From: Gautieria morchelliformis
Taxonomy: Eukaryota > Basidiomycota > Agaricomycetes > Gomphales > Gomphaceae
NCBI GenBank assembly: GCA_015179125.1
Contig: WHVA01000410.1
Location: 1 to 64,000 of the forward strand
Length of the DNA stretch: 64,000 nucleotides
Direction: 5' to 3'
The position numbers and the translations under genes were made by a program. Positions 23,457 to 35,561 of the stretch are shown here, one piece after another. The notes under the pieces were generated by a model. It worked only from the letters and a program-made list of their open reading frames with translations, had not been told where the DNA came from and did not search any database. Position 1 is the first letter of the stretch; the number at the start of each line of letters is the position of its first letter.

Positions 23457-24467
23457 ACTGTGTCACACACACACCCACAACACATCAAATGTCAGGTCAC
23501 GTGGAAATTTATTTCCCTTACTACCATGACCACTCCGCTGGCAGCCCATCTCTTGTTTCAAGATCCATACCAACCGGGGGCATCCTGGTGCATTTGCATT
23601 TCAGTTTTCTTCGCTGCTTTCTCATGCCGCTTCCCCCATTGTGTGATGTTGCTTTTTTATTTTTTATTTTTTATTGTTTTGTGGTTTTGTGGTACCAACG
23701 CATACATGTCGCCTGAGATTCTCCTGGGAACCCCATTTACCTCCCCACGGACCTCTTTAGCCTCGGTGTCATTTTCTCTGAGATCACTGCCCATAGGTTA
23801 GCAGATGATGTACAGGTATTGTGAATGACCTTGGAGGTGGAGAGAAAAGCAGTGGAATGGAGGTACATGCACAGTAAAGCAAACGTGATGATGAAGAGCT
23901 GATGCAAGCTGTTATGAGGCTGGGGAGCATTGACTTAGGTCTTGGGAGTGACTGGGATGAGGTACGAAGTGGTACGTTACTGGCTATTACACTTAGCCCA
24001 GACTGTTACATTTCCTTTTCTCCATTTACACTCATTTGTATTTCTGTTCGAAATGGCTAACACCCATTTTTAGTGGCCCAACCCATCACCAATCAAAGCA
24101 TGAGCTCCAAGCCTGCATCACACACCATTTTCTTGTCTGAGAGTCCATGGGATTTTAATTAGTTTGTGATGTGCAGCATACAATATACAAACATGTCAAG
24201 AAAAAGAAGCTTATAAGAGTTCACATAGCCAACTTGACCATTGTCCCCTCAAGAGCCTTCACCTTTAACAGTGCTTCCACCTTGATGTCATTCTCAAACT
24301 CAAACAAATGTTGTGCCTTGATAGCCTCTATCACTCGCAGTCGACACTCAGTTGTAACACCCATGACTGGTGTTTTTTCAAGCTTAACTAGGATTTCCTG
24401 CCGTGAACAGGGGAAATTTGGATGAAGGTAATGATGTGCCCGTCTCCCAGTTGCACTGGCAGGTAGC

Positions 24468-24711
24468 TGTCATGACTCATTTATTTCTTATATCCAGCAA
24501 CCCCCTTTTCCCTTTCATCACTCCACCTCTATGTTCGCTCCGTTCACCCTTCGCCAAATTCACAGAACAACAATTCGCTACTTGCATCATTCGCCAATAG
24601 GCATGCCATCAAACACGATTGACATCCATTACCTGGCATGATGGTTCATCACTGGTCCCATCACCTTCCCGACCCAACCCCCTTTGGGCGTTCCTATGGC
24701 CGGAATGGCAT
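24468..24711 (+). mobile_element. family A LTR fragment: single terminal module
   Basis: TGTCATGACTCATTTATTTC through GGCCGGAATGGCA corresponds to only the first roughly 240 bp module of family A. The sequence then breaks off into AT-rich DNA. No matching target duplication is seen (GTAGC on the left, TCTTT on the right). Confidence 0.75.
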
Positions 24712-25578
24712 CTTTTAAGAGCTGAATAGATTATGAAACACTCTGGTGAGTTAGAACTTTAAGAATTTTAAAAGGTATACTCCCTTAGATAGTACATTTC
24801 ATACACATGTATGCCATTGACACCTTTAAATACATATGTGTTACCTTGGAATGGGTGATTTAACTAGAAGATATTTCTATTTGATAAGAATACCTGGGCA
24901 TGTTTGCTTAATTAGGAAGGTTGTAGGATGAAAAATCTCCAATAGTATCTTACATATTTTACATGGAAAGAACTGCAGTTTAGTTTTTAAAAAATAGAGT
25001 ACCAACAAAAGTATTAACAGATATCTATAAACAGAAGGAAATCATATACAATGGATTCTATTAAATGACCTTTAATTGTTTAGCATGTAACATGGAGAAC
25101 TATTTCCCAGAATTGCTTTTAATAATAGAATAGTTTCAGAAAAGATATCACTATTTAAAGATGGAGTTTTATGGGAATGTCACTTTTATTAGTAAACATC
25201 TGATATTATAGTAATTCCAAACACTCCTTCTAGGACCAATATGTTCACTGCATTCAGAAACAGGTTTAGTCTAGTCAATTATTTCTCTTAGTGCTTCAAA
25301 TTCTTGGATTATTGGTATTCAATATATTAACTGAAAAGGTCCAATTATCTGCCCCTTTTTCTCATAAAGAATAGTGGCTGTCATTCCTGGAACATCTACC
25401 ACTGTAACAACACCCCTCATCTCCTCACCAGTCCTTGGATGTATAAATGTCACCTCATCTCCTGCTGTGGGTATATATGGCATTGTTAATCCAGCTTGTA
25501 TATTATATTAAACTCAGTTTGTATTCACTTTTTTTTTTGTTTTGGATACACTAACAGGATTTATATAATCACTACAAA
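24712..25578. other. AT-rich island
   Basis: Visibly AT-rich stretch with sharp edges between a family A fragment and the LINE tail, unlike its surroundings in base composition. It has one short minus-strand ORF (25319-25483). Foreign, organellar or old-element origin cannot be told apart by eye. Confidence 0.55.
25319..25483 (-). CDS. small ORF, 54 residues, unknown
   Basis: ATG at 25483 to TGA at 25319. The product opens MPYIPTAGDEVTFIHPRTGE, continues EMRGVVTVVD, and ends KGQIIGPFQLIY. It is a globular-looking small beta-rich sequence with A/T-ending codons like the surrounding island. The spacing of hydrophobic and polar residues looks protein-like, but I do not recognise it. It could be the C-terminal end of a decayed element protein: the frame upstream is AT-rich and closed. 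Confidence 0.35.
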   Translation of the reverse strand: MPYIPTAGDEVTFIHPRTGEEMRGVVTVVDVPGMTATILYEKKGQIIGPFQLIY

Positions 25579-27938
25579 AAATTTTTTTTTTTTTTATAAT
25601 CCGTGTTTTACATCTTTTGGGGCCACACCCTATGTAAGATGATAAGTACAGTTTTGCTTTTTGCCCGCACTCTCCCTTTTCCTTCTGTCTCTGCTTATGC
25701 TCATGGGGCGAAGCCCGGAGCTTGTCCGTGCCTGGTTTGGCGAGGGTGTAAGTGTCGTCTCATCTGTCTCATTTTCTTTTTCTCTTTGCTGTCTTTTCCC
25801 TCTTCCATCCTCTCTCTCCACTGGTAGTGTCAGGTCCCCGTATGTTTTTCAAATCTCTTCGTGTTGTGCACATATCTGAATAGATGCTTCAATGTCTTGT
25901 GTCCTCCCAGCAGCGCTTTTATCGATCTCGCTCCTCCTTTTAGCCCTTTTGCAAGTTTCTCCCTTTGCTTGCTGTATGCTGGGCATCTGAATAGGTAATG
26001 GTGGACCGTCTCGTCCACCCTCTCGCACGCTGGGCATGTCGGTGAGTTTACCTTTCCTATCTTGTATAGGTATTTGTTGAGTGCTGTCATGACACGTTTA
26101 TTCCTCATACTCAGGTGCTCTGTCCTGCCATTTCTCACCCCATTTCTGTGTTCGTTCCGATCGCCATTGTCATGTTCGGCAACCGATTTTCGCTGATTCG
26201 TGCCCATTACCATCGCCACGCCGTTAAACGCACGACCGACGGCTTTGGACTGACTTGGCAAGTCATCACTGGGTCTACCACCTCCTCTGCTCGACCCTCT
26301 CCTGATGGTGTTCTGATAGTTGGATTGTCATGACCTGTGTATTTCCTGCACCTTGGTATCCCCATTTTCCCTTTCACTACTCCTCCTCAGTATTCGCTCG
26401 GCTTCGCCCTCCACCTCAATCTCTCCTCCCCTATGTCACCTCTGTTTGCCCTTCCTTGCATTTTGCCGAACGGCTATTCGCTGCTCGCATCATTCGCCAG
26501 CAGGCACACCATCAAATACGATCGATATCATTCACCTGGCATGATGGTTCATCATTAACCCCATCGTCTTCTTAATCCAACCCCATTGGGCGTTCGTATG
26601 GTCAAAGTGTGTTCACAGGGCATCTCTTCCATAGGTCGTGCGGAATCAACCCAGTAGACCAAGAGTCCGTGCAGGGTAGTATGTATGCGGGTCCCAAGAC
26701 ATGGTTTTGTCCATAAGTGCCTTCGCCACCTTTACTCTCCGTCGTTTCATGTTCTCCCTCTTCTCACATTCTATTGTATGTTTATTTCATCTATGCTGTA
26801 TCATGACTGCGCACCCCTATCCAACCCTGACTTGTGACGGCCTCTTTCCTATTCACTGATACCTTACGAGCATTCGATATAAGTAGTTTACATCGCATGT
26901 ATATTCCCCAGTTCAATTATCATACGTCGTTCATCTTGTGCAGCTTTGACCTCGCTGTGGTCATCATCTTAAGCCTTCTCTTGGAGATTCCCATCTTCAA
27001 CTAGCAAAGGACTTAGGCATCACTGGTGAGTTCTCATACTTCATCTTCGTTACCTTAGCCTTCGAACCATTTTCTGTGCTGTTGGCGAAGGGCTCCGAAG
27101 GAGCACCTTCGCCAGCGAAGGGATTGTCGAGACTTAGACAGCCCTTCCATGAGACCTTGCACGTTACATTGTCAAAAGTCACGGGCTAGTTCGCTACGAC
27201 TGTAGATAGGGCGAGCCCCGTTTAGGCAAACCCTCTTACCTTGTGAACATTCATTGGTTCACCTATTCGCCGAATGGCATACTTATTCGCACAAGTTATT
27301 CGGGCATTCGCTGTGTTCACTAATACACGATATTAACGCCTGAAAACCAATCTTGACAAGTGCCACATGGCCTGTTCTGAGCTGTATGAGCAGGCTTGCA
27401 TGTCAGCAAGGCATGTCTCTCATGATCTTTGAAAAGGTCGCTGATGGCATGGAAGGGTCGATCTCTAGTGCAAACTGCACTCTCGGAGATCTGGCAAAGA
27501 TCATTCTCGCCTCTCTTTTCAGCTCTGTGTTTTGCCTCTGGACTTCGGCCACCCTGCTTATTGGTAGCAGTCCTCGACACTCGATGGGTATTGCCTGTTC
27601 TTCACTAGACTCTCCCCTTGCTGCTCTTTTAGCTTCCTCGTCCGCCCTCTCATTTCCCTCCACTCCTTCATGTCCCGGTACCCATCTCATGATCAGCTGT
27701 GTGCCTGGTCGGCATTCCACGAGGCCCTGAACTTGTCTGTGGAGCGCATTGACCAAGTATTGTCCAGGTATTGCTTTTTCTCTTCGCGTCGTCTGGATCA
27801 CGGCTTGGTTGTCCGTGGCTATCATGTACTTTTCTCTCCTCTCCACTGCTCCTCGCGGCTCTGTCCTGTAGAAATTTCCGCGTTGCTCTCAAACTGTCAG
27901 AGTGTGCGCAATCACAGTATAGGTTCAAGAGGAGTACG
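25579..27938 (-). mobile_element. 5'-truncated LINE (non-LTR retrotransposon), interrupted
   Basis: Minus-strand pieces give the 3' half of a LINE ORF2. An RNase H domain lies at 27403-27846 (IATDNQAVIQ, then MRWVPGHEGVEGNERADEEA). After the inserted LTR comes a C-terminal zinc-knuckle-like region (CPACERVDETVHHYLFRCPAY) at 25830-26080. The element ends in a poly-A tail, seen as a T-run at 25579-25594 on the plus strand. Joining across the LTR gives LRTGHVAL|NKYLY, but a TGA stop (about 27,407) precedes it. The 5' side ends abruptly at the Copia LTR (27939); the reverse transcriptase and endonuclease are missing. Confidence 0.85.
26085..27358 (+). mobile_element. solo LTR, family A copy 3 (long form)
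   Basis: TGTCATGACACG to CCAATCTTGACA, 1274 bp, with perfect AGTGC target duplications at 26080-26084 and 27359-27363. The second module starts at 26326 with another TGTCATGACCTGTG, so this copy carries the tandem duplication of the terminal module. Its first module is more diverged. It splits the LINE C-terminal coding region. Confidence 0.9.
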
Positions 27939-28713
27939 TGTAGGAACTCGGTTTGGGCAAGTAGGAAGTTATATGCCAGATATGAACGATGGGACTTGTA
28001 GGAGATTAATAAACTATTTAATGTTCTCCTCAGTGATAGTCAACACTAGTAATATAAAGGAAAGCTACCTATTTAATGTTCTACATGTTTTTTTCAGTTA
28101 CATACTATGAAAGTACACTATTAAACTCACCTCCTCAGTAATAGTCAACACTGAGGAGGGGAGGCTGCGCATGGGCTTGTTTCACTTGCATATACGAAGT
28201 TCCAGCACTTAAGCGCCCTTGAGGCAATGGTGTGCCATGATAAGCGCCCATAGAACGTAGCGTGTAAGTGAACAGCCGCATCTCAAATAGGAAACTTGTC
28301 CACAAGCACCCACAAAGGGTCGGTTGGAAAGAACATGAAAAGGAGTAGTAATACAGCCTCTAAAAAATCAAAGAAAATTGTAAAAGGCATAGAATGAATG
28401 TCAGCATAGTTTTGGATCAAAATCGAGAGAAAGAACTATAGGTCAAAGTAGAATAATAGTCCGGGGTAGATTCAATGTCTAGCAGCAACCTTCAGTTGCT
28501 GCCTTAAATACATAGAAGCCGGTACTAATTATAAGTCGTTCCTTTGTCTATTCTACCTTGTTCTCTTTTTCCCTTGTTCCTCCTACCCGTTCCTCCTTTG
28601 TCTATGTACGCGAGTGTGATGCGTCAGCGCACCGAAGTGCTGGTGGTCTCCAGATCCCAACAAGAACAACAGAAATGTTAGGTTTGAAGCCTGGTGCACA
28701 TATGCACCCAACA
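27939..28713 (-). repeat. 3' LTR of the Copia element
   Basis: 775 bp. TGTAGGAACTCGG on the plus strand to GCACCCAACA; on the coding strand it opens TGTTGGGTGCATATG. A polypurine tract (coding strand TTTGAGGGGGCG, 28714-28725) lies immediately next to it. It retains a 231 bp segment (28431-28661) that the other LTR lacks. Confidence 0.9.
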
Positions 28714-28726
28714 CGCCCCCTCAAAC

Positions 28727-30325
28727 CTAATATTTACTGAGTTTTTCGTTGAGCATTTTGACCCGTGGATTTGGTAATCCTTTTGTGAGGATATCTGCCA
28801 GCATTTGATCTGTTGGTAAATATTCAATTGAAGCCTCTTTGTTTTCGATTGTATCTCGAATGAAATACAAACGAATGTCGAAATGTTTCGTCCTAGCATG
28901 TTGTTGATTGCCATAGGCAATCGTAATTGCAGATTGATTGTCTGAAAAGATTTTGACTGGTGAATTCAGTGGTTGGAATATTTCAGAGATAAGATGGTGC
29001 ATCCATAGAGCCTCTTTGCTCACATGAGTTAAGGCAATGAGTTTGGCTTCAGTTGATGAGAGGGCTACGATGGATTGCTTCTGGCAACTCCATGATACAG
29101 TCCCTCCATCAATCTGAAAGACATAAGCCAAATGAGAATGCCTATGCTCTTGCGAAGCCCAATCAGCATCTGTATAACCAACCAGTCCTTCTCGATTCTT
29201 TCCAAGTGTTAACTTGTAGTCTTTCGTAGTCTTCAAATATTTAAAAGACTTGTTTGACTGCAGTCCAATGTGTGCCACCTGGATTTTTGAGGAATTGAGA
29301 TAGTAGTGACACCGCAAATGCAATGTCTGGTTGAGTGGCTACACATGGCATCTTCGCCATGGCATTCTTTCCTTGCTCAGTTTGAGGGCATTGGTCTTTT
29401 GATAGCTTTAGATTCGGGTCCAGAGGTGTACGACATGGTTTGGCGTCTTCTAGATTGAAGCGCTTGAGGATTTTCTCAATGTATGCAGGTTGAGAAATCG
29501 ATATCGTCTTGTTTTCCCAGTCTCTCTCAATTTTGAGATTGAGTAACCAGTGTATCTCGCCCAGATCTTTCATACTAAAGATCTGTTTGAGATTATCCTT
29601 TACTCCATCGAGAGTCAATTGGTGTTCAGCAGTGATGGTCAGGTCATCAACTGCTGTCGCAATGATTGCATGGCCTCTGGCATCTCGTCTATAAAACACA
29701 GCTGCATCAGAAGCTGATTTCGTGAATCCTAGCTTCATAAATTCGCTGCTTAGACATTTATACCATTCCCTTCCAGATTGCTTTAGCCCGTATAGGGCTT
29801 TCTTGAGCAGGAGCACCTCGTCTGTATTCTCACTCTTATATCCATACGGCTGCTTCATATAGATTGGTTCGGGCAGTGTCGCATTGAGATAAGCATAGTC
29901 TACGTCCATTTGATGTATAGGCCAATCGTTTCTGGCTGCAATTGCGCATATGACCCGTAAGGAGCTAAGTCGTGCGACAGGAGAGTAGGTTTCATCATAA
30001 TCAACTCCAAAGCTTTGTGTGAAGCCTTGGGCGACCATCCGTGATTTAGGTGTGATGGGATTTCCTTGAGGATCACGTTTCCAGAGGAAAACCCATCGGT
30101 TACCTGCAATATTGGCGTCTGATGGTGGTTTGACTACTTCCCATGCATTCTTGTCTATTAGAGCATTATACTCTTTATCCATCGACTCCTTCCATATTGG
30201 GTCATTTAATGCTTCATCTGCATTAGCTGGTTCAACCAGATTTCGATTATATACCGCTGCAATATAGTCCTCATCAGTGGTAGATGTCGCGCTGACAGCA
30301 TAATCATTGGTATTGATGCTGCTGC
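28727..30325 (-). pseudogene. Copia pol, reverse transcriptase and RNase H part
   Basis: Frame 30182-29241 is the RVT_2 domain: NRWVFLWKRD, QMDVDYAYLNATLPEP, LYGLKQSGREWYK and AVDDLTI in place of the usual YVDDM. A frameshift near 29,250 (WTAVKQ to SFKYLKTT) moves the frame into 29323-28727. That frame is the RNase H (YTDADWA, ALSSTEAKLIAL, DNQSAITIAY, HARTKHFDIRLYFIRD). The reading extends upstream without stop to 30325 (SSINTNDYAVSATSTTDED, then ALNDPIWKESMDKEY), where the family B LTR begins. It was therefore one continuous pol before insertion. It copies element RNA into DNA in virus-like particles; the frameshift makes it inactive. Confidence 0.92.
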
Positions 30326-31911
30326 TGTTTTGGAACCCTTCAAGACTTTGGTGTCAGAGCTAACACTTTGGTCTATCAGAACGTGTCGTATACGAAACTC
30401 AAAGAATATTAAACAATGCTGCAGCACAACTCCGGAAATAATTTAATATTTGTACCTTGGTTGCAATCCGCGTAAAAACTAGTCCAAGTTAATACGGATG
30501 GAAGGCAATACGTTTCTTAGCAGCACTGAACAATAAACTAAAAGTCTGTAGGTTCGAGGACGACTATCGGGGTCCAAGTATTCCAAAAAGATAGGAATGG
30601 CTTCACAGGAGAGTTTGTAAGTGGACTGACCCGATTAACGTCAATGCACTGCAATAAACAAGCGACTAGGGTTTAAGAAGTGACTTGTGAAAGTCACTGA
30701 ACAGGAAAGTCACTGATCAGTTCGTCTCGGGTATTGGAGAGCTAATTGACAAGGAAATCGATTGTCAGACTCACTCTGCAGAATTTCACCTGGAGTGTTA
30801 GTCCGGGTGGCTAAGTAGAAACGCAACTACTTAACTGAGAATTAATACACTAAGTAAGTGTAATAACCCTAGCTGGGGTTAGCAGCTTAGTAAGCTGTGC
30901 AAGCTTGGCAAGTCACACGAGGTACGTGGATAGTAGATGATGATGTATTGGCTGATGAAAGGTGGGCAGTAAGGCCTCCTTTTATATTGTATCTACCATC
31001 TATTAATAGACTAGAATGAGTCACGAAAAAATAGGGTAGTGAGTCATTGAGAAAAAGGGTAGTGAGTCAGAGCATGTGTTGGCCAATCACAGTTCACGAT
31101 TTGGGTGTGAGTCATGCACTGAGTCACAAAGAAATGGGGTAGTGAGTCAGAGTGAAAAAGGGTAATGAGTCAGAACTCGTGTTGACCAATCGCAGCCCAC
31201 GATTAGGGGGTGAGTCATGCAGAAATGGGGTAGTGAGTCAGGCATGAGTCACATCTAAGAATAAGATACACCCTTATTCTTAAAGAGGATTAGCTCAACA
31301 CAGCCTTTCATTGGTAAGAGGCCTCTCAGCCAATGATACGCCAGAGTCCGAGCATGAGTCACGTGCCGAGCCAGGCTCTGAGTCATGCAGGAGCCATTTC
31401 CCAAGTCACAAGACTTTGGACCAATAATATTCCAGCTTGGCAGTGAGTCATGACCCTAATTCTATTTTAGGAGTGTAGTCATGGCACAGCACAGCCTAGC
31501 ATAGCCTTGTTGCTATGGTAGCATAGGTTGGGCTGAGTTTGTATTGCACAAACTGTGTTGTGGAGGCTTGGGAATAAATTGCTATTCCAGAGTGCTGAGT
31601 CTGAACCGGTAGGTTGGCCAGAGTTTGTGGGTGCGTAAGTGTCCACAGGCTCGAGTTCGGGTTCGCGCGCGTCGGAGTTTGAATAAGCAGAGTTGTGGAT
31701 ACATGTGGATTCATAACTCTGCTGCAACAGAATAGAAGTGTTTTGAGCCAAAGACTTCGTTAAAAATGGCGAAAAAATGGTAGGAAATTAGAGGAAGTTT
31801 AAATAGTTCATCCCCAATGATAGCAATACCTGTATGCTATATTTTAAGGTCACTATATCGAAAATACATGGAATTTCTCCTAATTGACCGGCAAAGCAGG
31901 ATCCCATACAG
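30326..31911 (-). mobile_element. solo LTR, family B copy 2
   Basis: TGTTTTGGAACCC to GATCCCATACA, 1586 bp, with perfect GCTGC target duplications at 30321-30325 and 31912-31916. Inserted in Copia pol between integrase and reverse transcriptase. It contains many direct TGAGTCA/GAGTCAT words (31010-31450), AP-1/GCN4-like motifs on both strands. Confidence 0.93.
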
Positions 31912-33875
31912 CTGCCTTCAGAGGTCGAATCTTGTTCGAGAACATCTTGAATATCCTCATAATGATCCTCATAAGCTAGCGTAGTTATATACTCGCTGGC
32001 TTGTTTACTAGATTGAGATCTAGTAATGGGACCACATGAGGTTGGCTGCACTTGTTGAAGGCGAATCCTTTCACTTCTCCTGGGTAATTGAGCTTCTGGG
32101 ACTCTCTCAATAACCCTTTGATCAGGTTGCAGCTCTTCAAGGTTTTCCTCTGGAGCGACTTCTATAATTCTTTCGACTTCGCCTTCTTCAGTCAAAATAG
32201 GCGCTGGCTTAAGCGCTGGTGCCACTGATGGTAGCGGTTTGGCCTGTCTGGGCATAGATAGGGCAGGCTCTTTGGTGGAAATGATTGGGACTACCTCTGG
32301 TTTAGTCCCTTCGATGAATAGAACATTTCTCTCCACCGAGACCTTGTGTGAATCTGGCCAATAATGCAATGGCCGTTGCTCTGTCCTGAGAAGCCTAGCC
32401 ATCTGGATTTCTTGGCTCGAGGTAACAGTTTGTCTCCCTGTTCTCCCCAGGTATGAATATCCCGGAGATCAGGTTTTACTCAATGAATCATTTCATAGGG
32501 TGTTTTGTCTGGTAGAGCTCTTGTATGTGTCCGATTCTTTATATAATTGGCATGTTGAATCGCATATCCCCAAAGATTCTTGGGTAAACTCGATTCAAAT
32601 ATCATGGCACCAGTTCTCTCAATGAGAGTACGATTTAAACGTTCTGCAACACCATTGGATTCTGGGGTGTCGTGGACCATTAAACGATGTTTCGCGCCTT
32701 GTTTCGCCAAATGTTGTTTGAACTCTGAGCTTGTATATTCACCCCCTCGATCAGAGACAAGTGCTTTAATGTGCACATTTCTCTGATGAAGCATCATTGC
32801 TTCATAGAGCTTGTACTTCGAGAAGGTTTCTCCCTTGGTTGCCATCAAGTAGACTACTGATTCTCTTGAGTAGTCATCAATAAAAGAGACATAATATGCC
32901 TTTTTATTGATCGTGAGGTGTCTTGAGGGTCCCCAGACATCGGAATAAATCCGGTCACCAAATTTTGATGCTCGGTCTCTGGGTTCCTTTGGAAGAGACT
33001 TGCGTGTCATCTTTGATTGGATACACGCATCGCAAGTTATCTTGTCACCTATAGAGCTCTTGTCAATGCCTAGAGCCATGTTATGATCAAGCAAATATTT
33101 CAGAGTCTTGTGAGATATATGCCCCATCTTTTTGTGAATTTCCATGGCTGAAAAGCACTGATAGGCTTCATTTTCAGGTCGTTGGAGATCTAGTCTATAT
33201 AGTCCATTCAATTTCGGCGCTTTCATCAGCAGCTTCCCAGTAGAATTCGATATACAACATTCTTGGTTGGCAATCTTCGTCTGGTAGCCTGCATCATCGC
33301 ACCGGCCAATAGAGACAAGGGTGAAGGCGATTTTGGGTGCATATAACGTGTCCTTCAATGTTATTTCAACTGTCTCATCACTAGCCTTACTGGATAATAC
33401 GAGCAAGCCTTGACCAAAGGCATCAAAAGTACCTTTGGCTGCTGCTCGAATTGTCCTTGGCTGTGAAAAGGGGCAGTAGTTCCTCAGCAAACTCTTGTGA
33501 GGCGTCATGTGAGAACTGGCACCCGTATCCAGGATCACAATAGCTTCAGATGAGCCTTTGCCTAATGCCAAACACTCGAAGTTGGCAAATGCAATAGGAC
33601 TCTCATCCTTCTCTTCAGAGGAGGTTTCTTCAGCTACATTCGCTTTTGCCTTCCCTGTCTTTTTCCTCGACCTGGACTTCTTCTTCTGTCTCGGTCCCTG
33701 GCCTTCTTTTCCACCTCCTTTAGCCCAACAGTTCTCAATAGAGTGTCCGGGCTTTTTACAGTTTGCGCAAGGTATCTACACCTTCTTGGCCTTGGTAGAT
33801 GTGCCCACAAATACTTGTTTCTCCTGAGAAATAGACAAAGTCTTTCTCCTGTCGTATTGGGCCTTCAGTACCCTA
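31912..33875 (-). pseudogene. Copia gag-pol: zinc knuckle, protease, integrase
   Basis: From the gag side, a CCHC zinc knuckle (CANCKKPGHSIENCW, about 33,734-33,778) is preceded by a TAG stop. A basic linker (RQKKKSRSRKK) leads to the aspartic protease (ILDTGASSHMTP) and the pre-integrase HHCC region (HKKMGHISH...CDACIQSK). The integrase core has its D, D and E residues in YSDVWGP, LVSDRGGEY and PESNGVAERLNRTL. A TGA after DKTPYEMIH (32480) and a frame change separate it from the next segment (MARLLRTEQRPLHYWPDSH...), which ends at the GCTGC duplication. It processes polyproteins and integrates the cDNA; here it is inactive. Confidence 0.92.
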
Positions 33876-34906
33876 TGTCAAGATTGGTTTTTAGGCATTA
33901 ATATTGTGTATTAGTGAACACAGTGAATGCCCGAATGACTTGTGCGAATAAGTATGCCGTTCGGCGAATACGTGAACCAATGAATGTTCACAAGATAGGA
34001 GGGTTGCCCGAACGGGGATCGCCCTATCTACAGTCGTAGCGAAATGGTCCGTGGCACTTGACGATACAACATGCAAGGTGTCATGGAAGGGCTGTCTAAG
34101 TAGTGACAATCCCTTCGCCAGGGAAGGTGCTCCTTCGGAGCCCTTCGCCAACAGTGCAGAAAATAGTTCGAAGGCTAAGGTAATGAATATGAAGTATGAG
34201 AACTCACCAGTGATACCTAAGCCCTCTGCTGGTCGAAGATAGAAATCTCCAAGAGAAGGCTTAAGATGATGATCACAGTGAGGTCAAGTTTGCACAAGAT
34301 GGACGACGTATGATAATTGAACTGGAGAATATACATGCGAATATAAACTACTTATATCGAATGCTCGCAAGGTATTAGCGAATAGGAAAGAGGCCATCGT
34401 GAGTCAGGGTCAGATAGGGGTGCGCAGTCATGATACTAAGTAGATGGAATAAACATACAATAGAGTGAGGGAAGAATGCGACCATGAAACGATGGAGAAT
34501 AAAGGTGGCGAAGGCACTTATGGACAAAACCATGTCTTGGGACCCGCATACATGCTACCCTGCATGGACTCTTCGTCTACTGGGTTGATCCCACACAACC
34601 TATGGAAGGGACGTCCTGCGAACACACTTTGGCCATACGAACACCCAATGGGGTTGGATTAAGAAGATGATGGGGTTAATGATGAACCATCATGCCGGGC
34701 GAATGGTATCGATCATATTTGATGGCGTGCCTGCTGGCGAAATGCGTGAGCAGCGAATAGCGGTTCGGAGAATGGGGCGAACAGCGGGTAGAGTGGACAT
34801 AGAGGGGGAGTGGTCAGTGGGTGCGGCGAACTCTGGCGAAGATGCTAGGGAGTGACGAGAGGGAACATAGAGACAGTGGGGTAAGAGAAATAGACAGGTC
34901 ATGACA
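33876..34906 (-). mobile_element. solo LTR, family A copy 4 (short form)
   Basis: TGTCAAGATTGG to GGTCATGACA, 1031 bp. Flanked by CCCTA (33871-33875) and CCCTG (34907-34911), a target duplication with one mismatch. It sits within Copia gag; removing it rejoins PDDIIRV and LKAQYDRRKTL. Same length and orientation as copy 2. Confidence 0.9.
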
Positions 34907-35561
34907 CCCTGATAATATCATCAGGAACTAATGGCTTCCCGCATTCTTCAAGAGAAGTAGTAAGGGCATTCATCACCGACTCGTAGGAGGGTGATAATGA
35001 GGCAAGTATGATGTCTATGAACTCAGATTCTGATATCTTGGCTCCCATATCATTGAGACGAGCATATAAATCTTGGGCCTTATCCAAGTGTTCTCTCAAG
35101 TCTCCATCTTCGGCACATTTAATGTTTCGAAGCTGTCTTTGGAGATTCGTGAGGACCATCTTGGGCTTCTTGGTCATTTCAACAACCAATGTATTGCAGA
35201 CTTCTTTTGCTGTCTTCTTCTTCTGAAGCATCAGAGCCAATGACTCCGACACAGAGAGCATAATCTGAGTCTTCACCTGGCCTTCTCTAGCAAGGTATTT
35301 TTCGAGTTTCTCCTCTGCTTTATCCACTTGTGCCTCCTCCACATCAGTGAGAGTATGGCCAACAGGGAATGTTGGAGGATCAGGGGGCTTAATAGCATCT
35401 CCCTCTACATGTTTCAATAGATTCTTCGACTCGAAATAGCTTTGGAGGGTTGCACGCCATAATGGCCAATTACTTCCATCTGTGGCAAGCTTCTCCACTC
35501 CTAGCACCTTTGTAGATTGTTCTCCGGGGCCCATAACTGTGTAGTAACTCGGTTTGGGCAA
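34907..35561 (-). pseudogene. Copia gag
   Basis: Reads MGPGEQSTKVLGVEKLATDG from an ATG at 35534, then SNWPLWRATLQSYFE, and NIKCAEDGDLREHLDKAQ, LNDMGAKISESEFIDIILAS, all typical of the UBN2-like Copia gag. The frame is open backwards through the primer-binding site into the LTR (to 35561), so an upstream start is not needed. It builds the virus-like particle. The frame is intact up to the inserted LTR. Confidence 0.88.
35526..35539 (-). promoter_or_regulatory. primer-binding site, half-tRNA initiator-Met type
   Basis: Coding-strand CAGTTATGGGCCCC immediately follows the LTR end (CTACA). AGTTATGGGCCC complements the anticodon stem-loop of initiator tRNA-Met, the primer form known from Drosophila copia and relatives. 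The gag ATG lies inside it. Confidence 0.72.

Noticed and set aside
30206..30427. Small minus-strand ORF at the family B LTR edge
   Set aside because: Out-of-frame reading across the LTR-Copia junction; the true Copia frame runs through SSINTNDYAVSATS instead.
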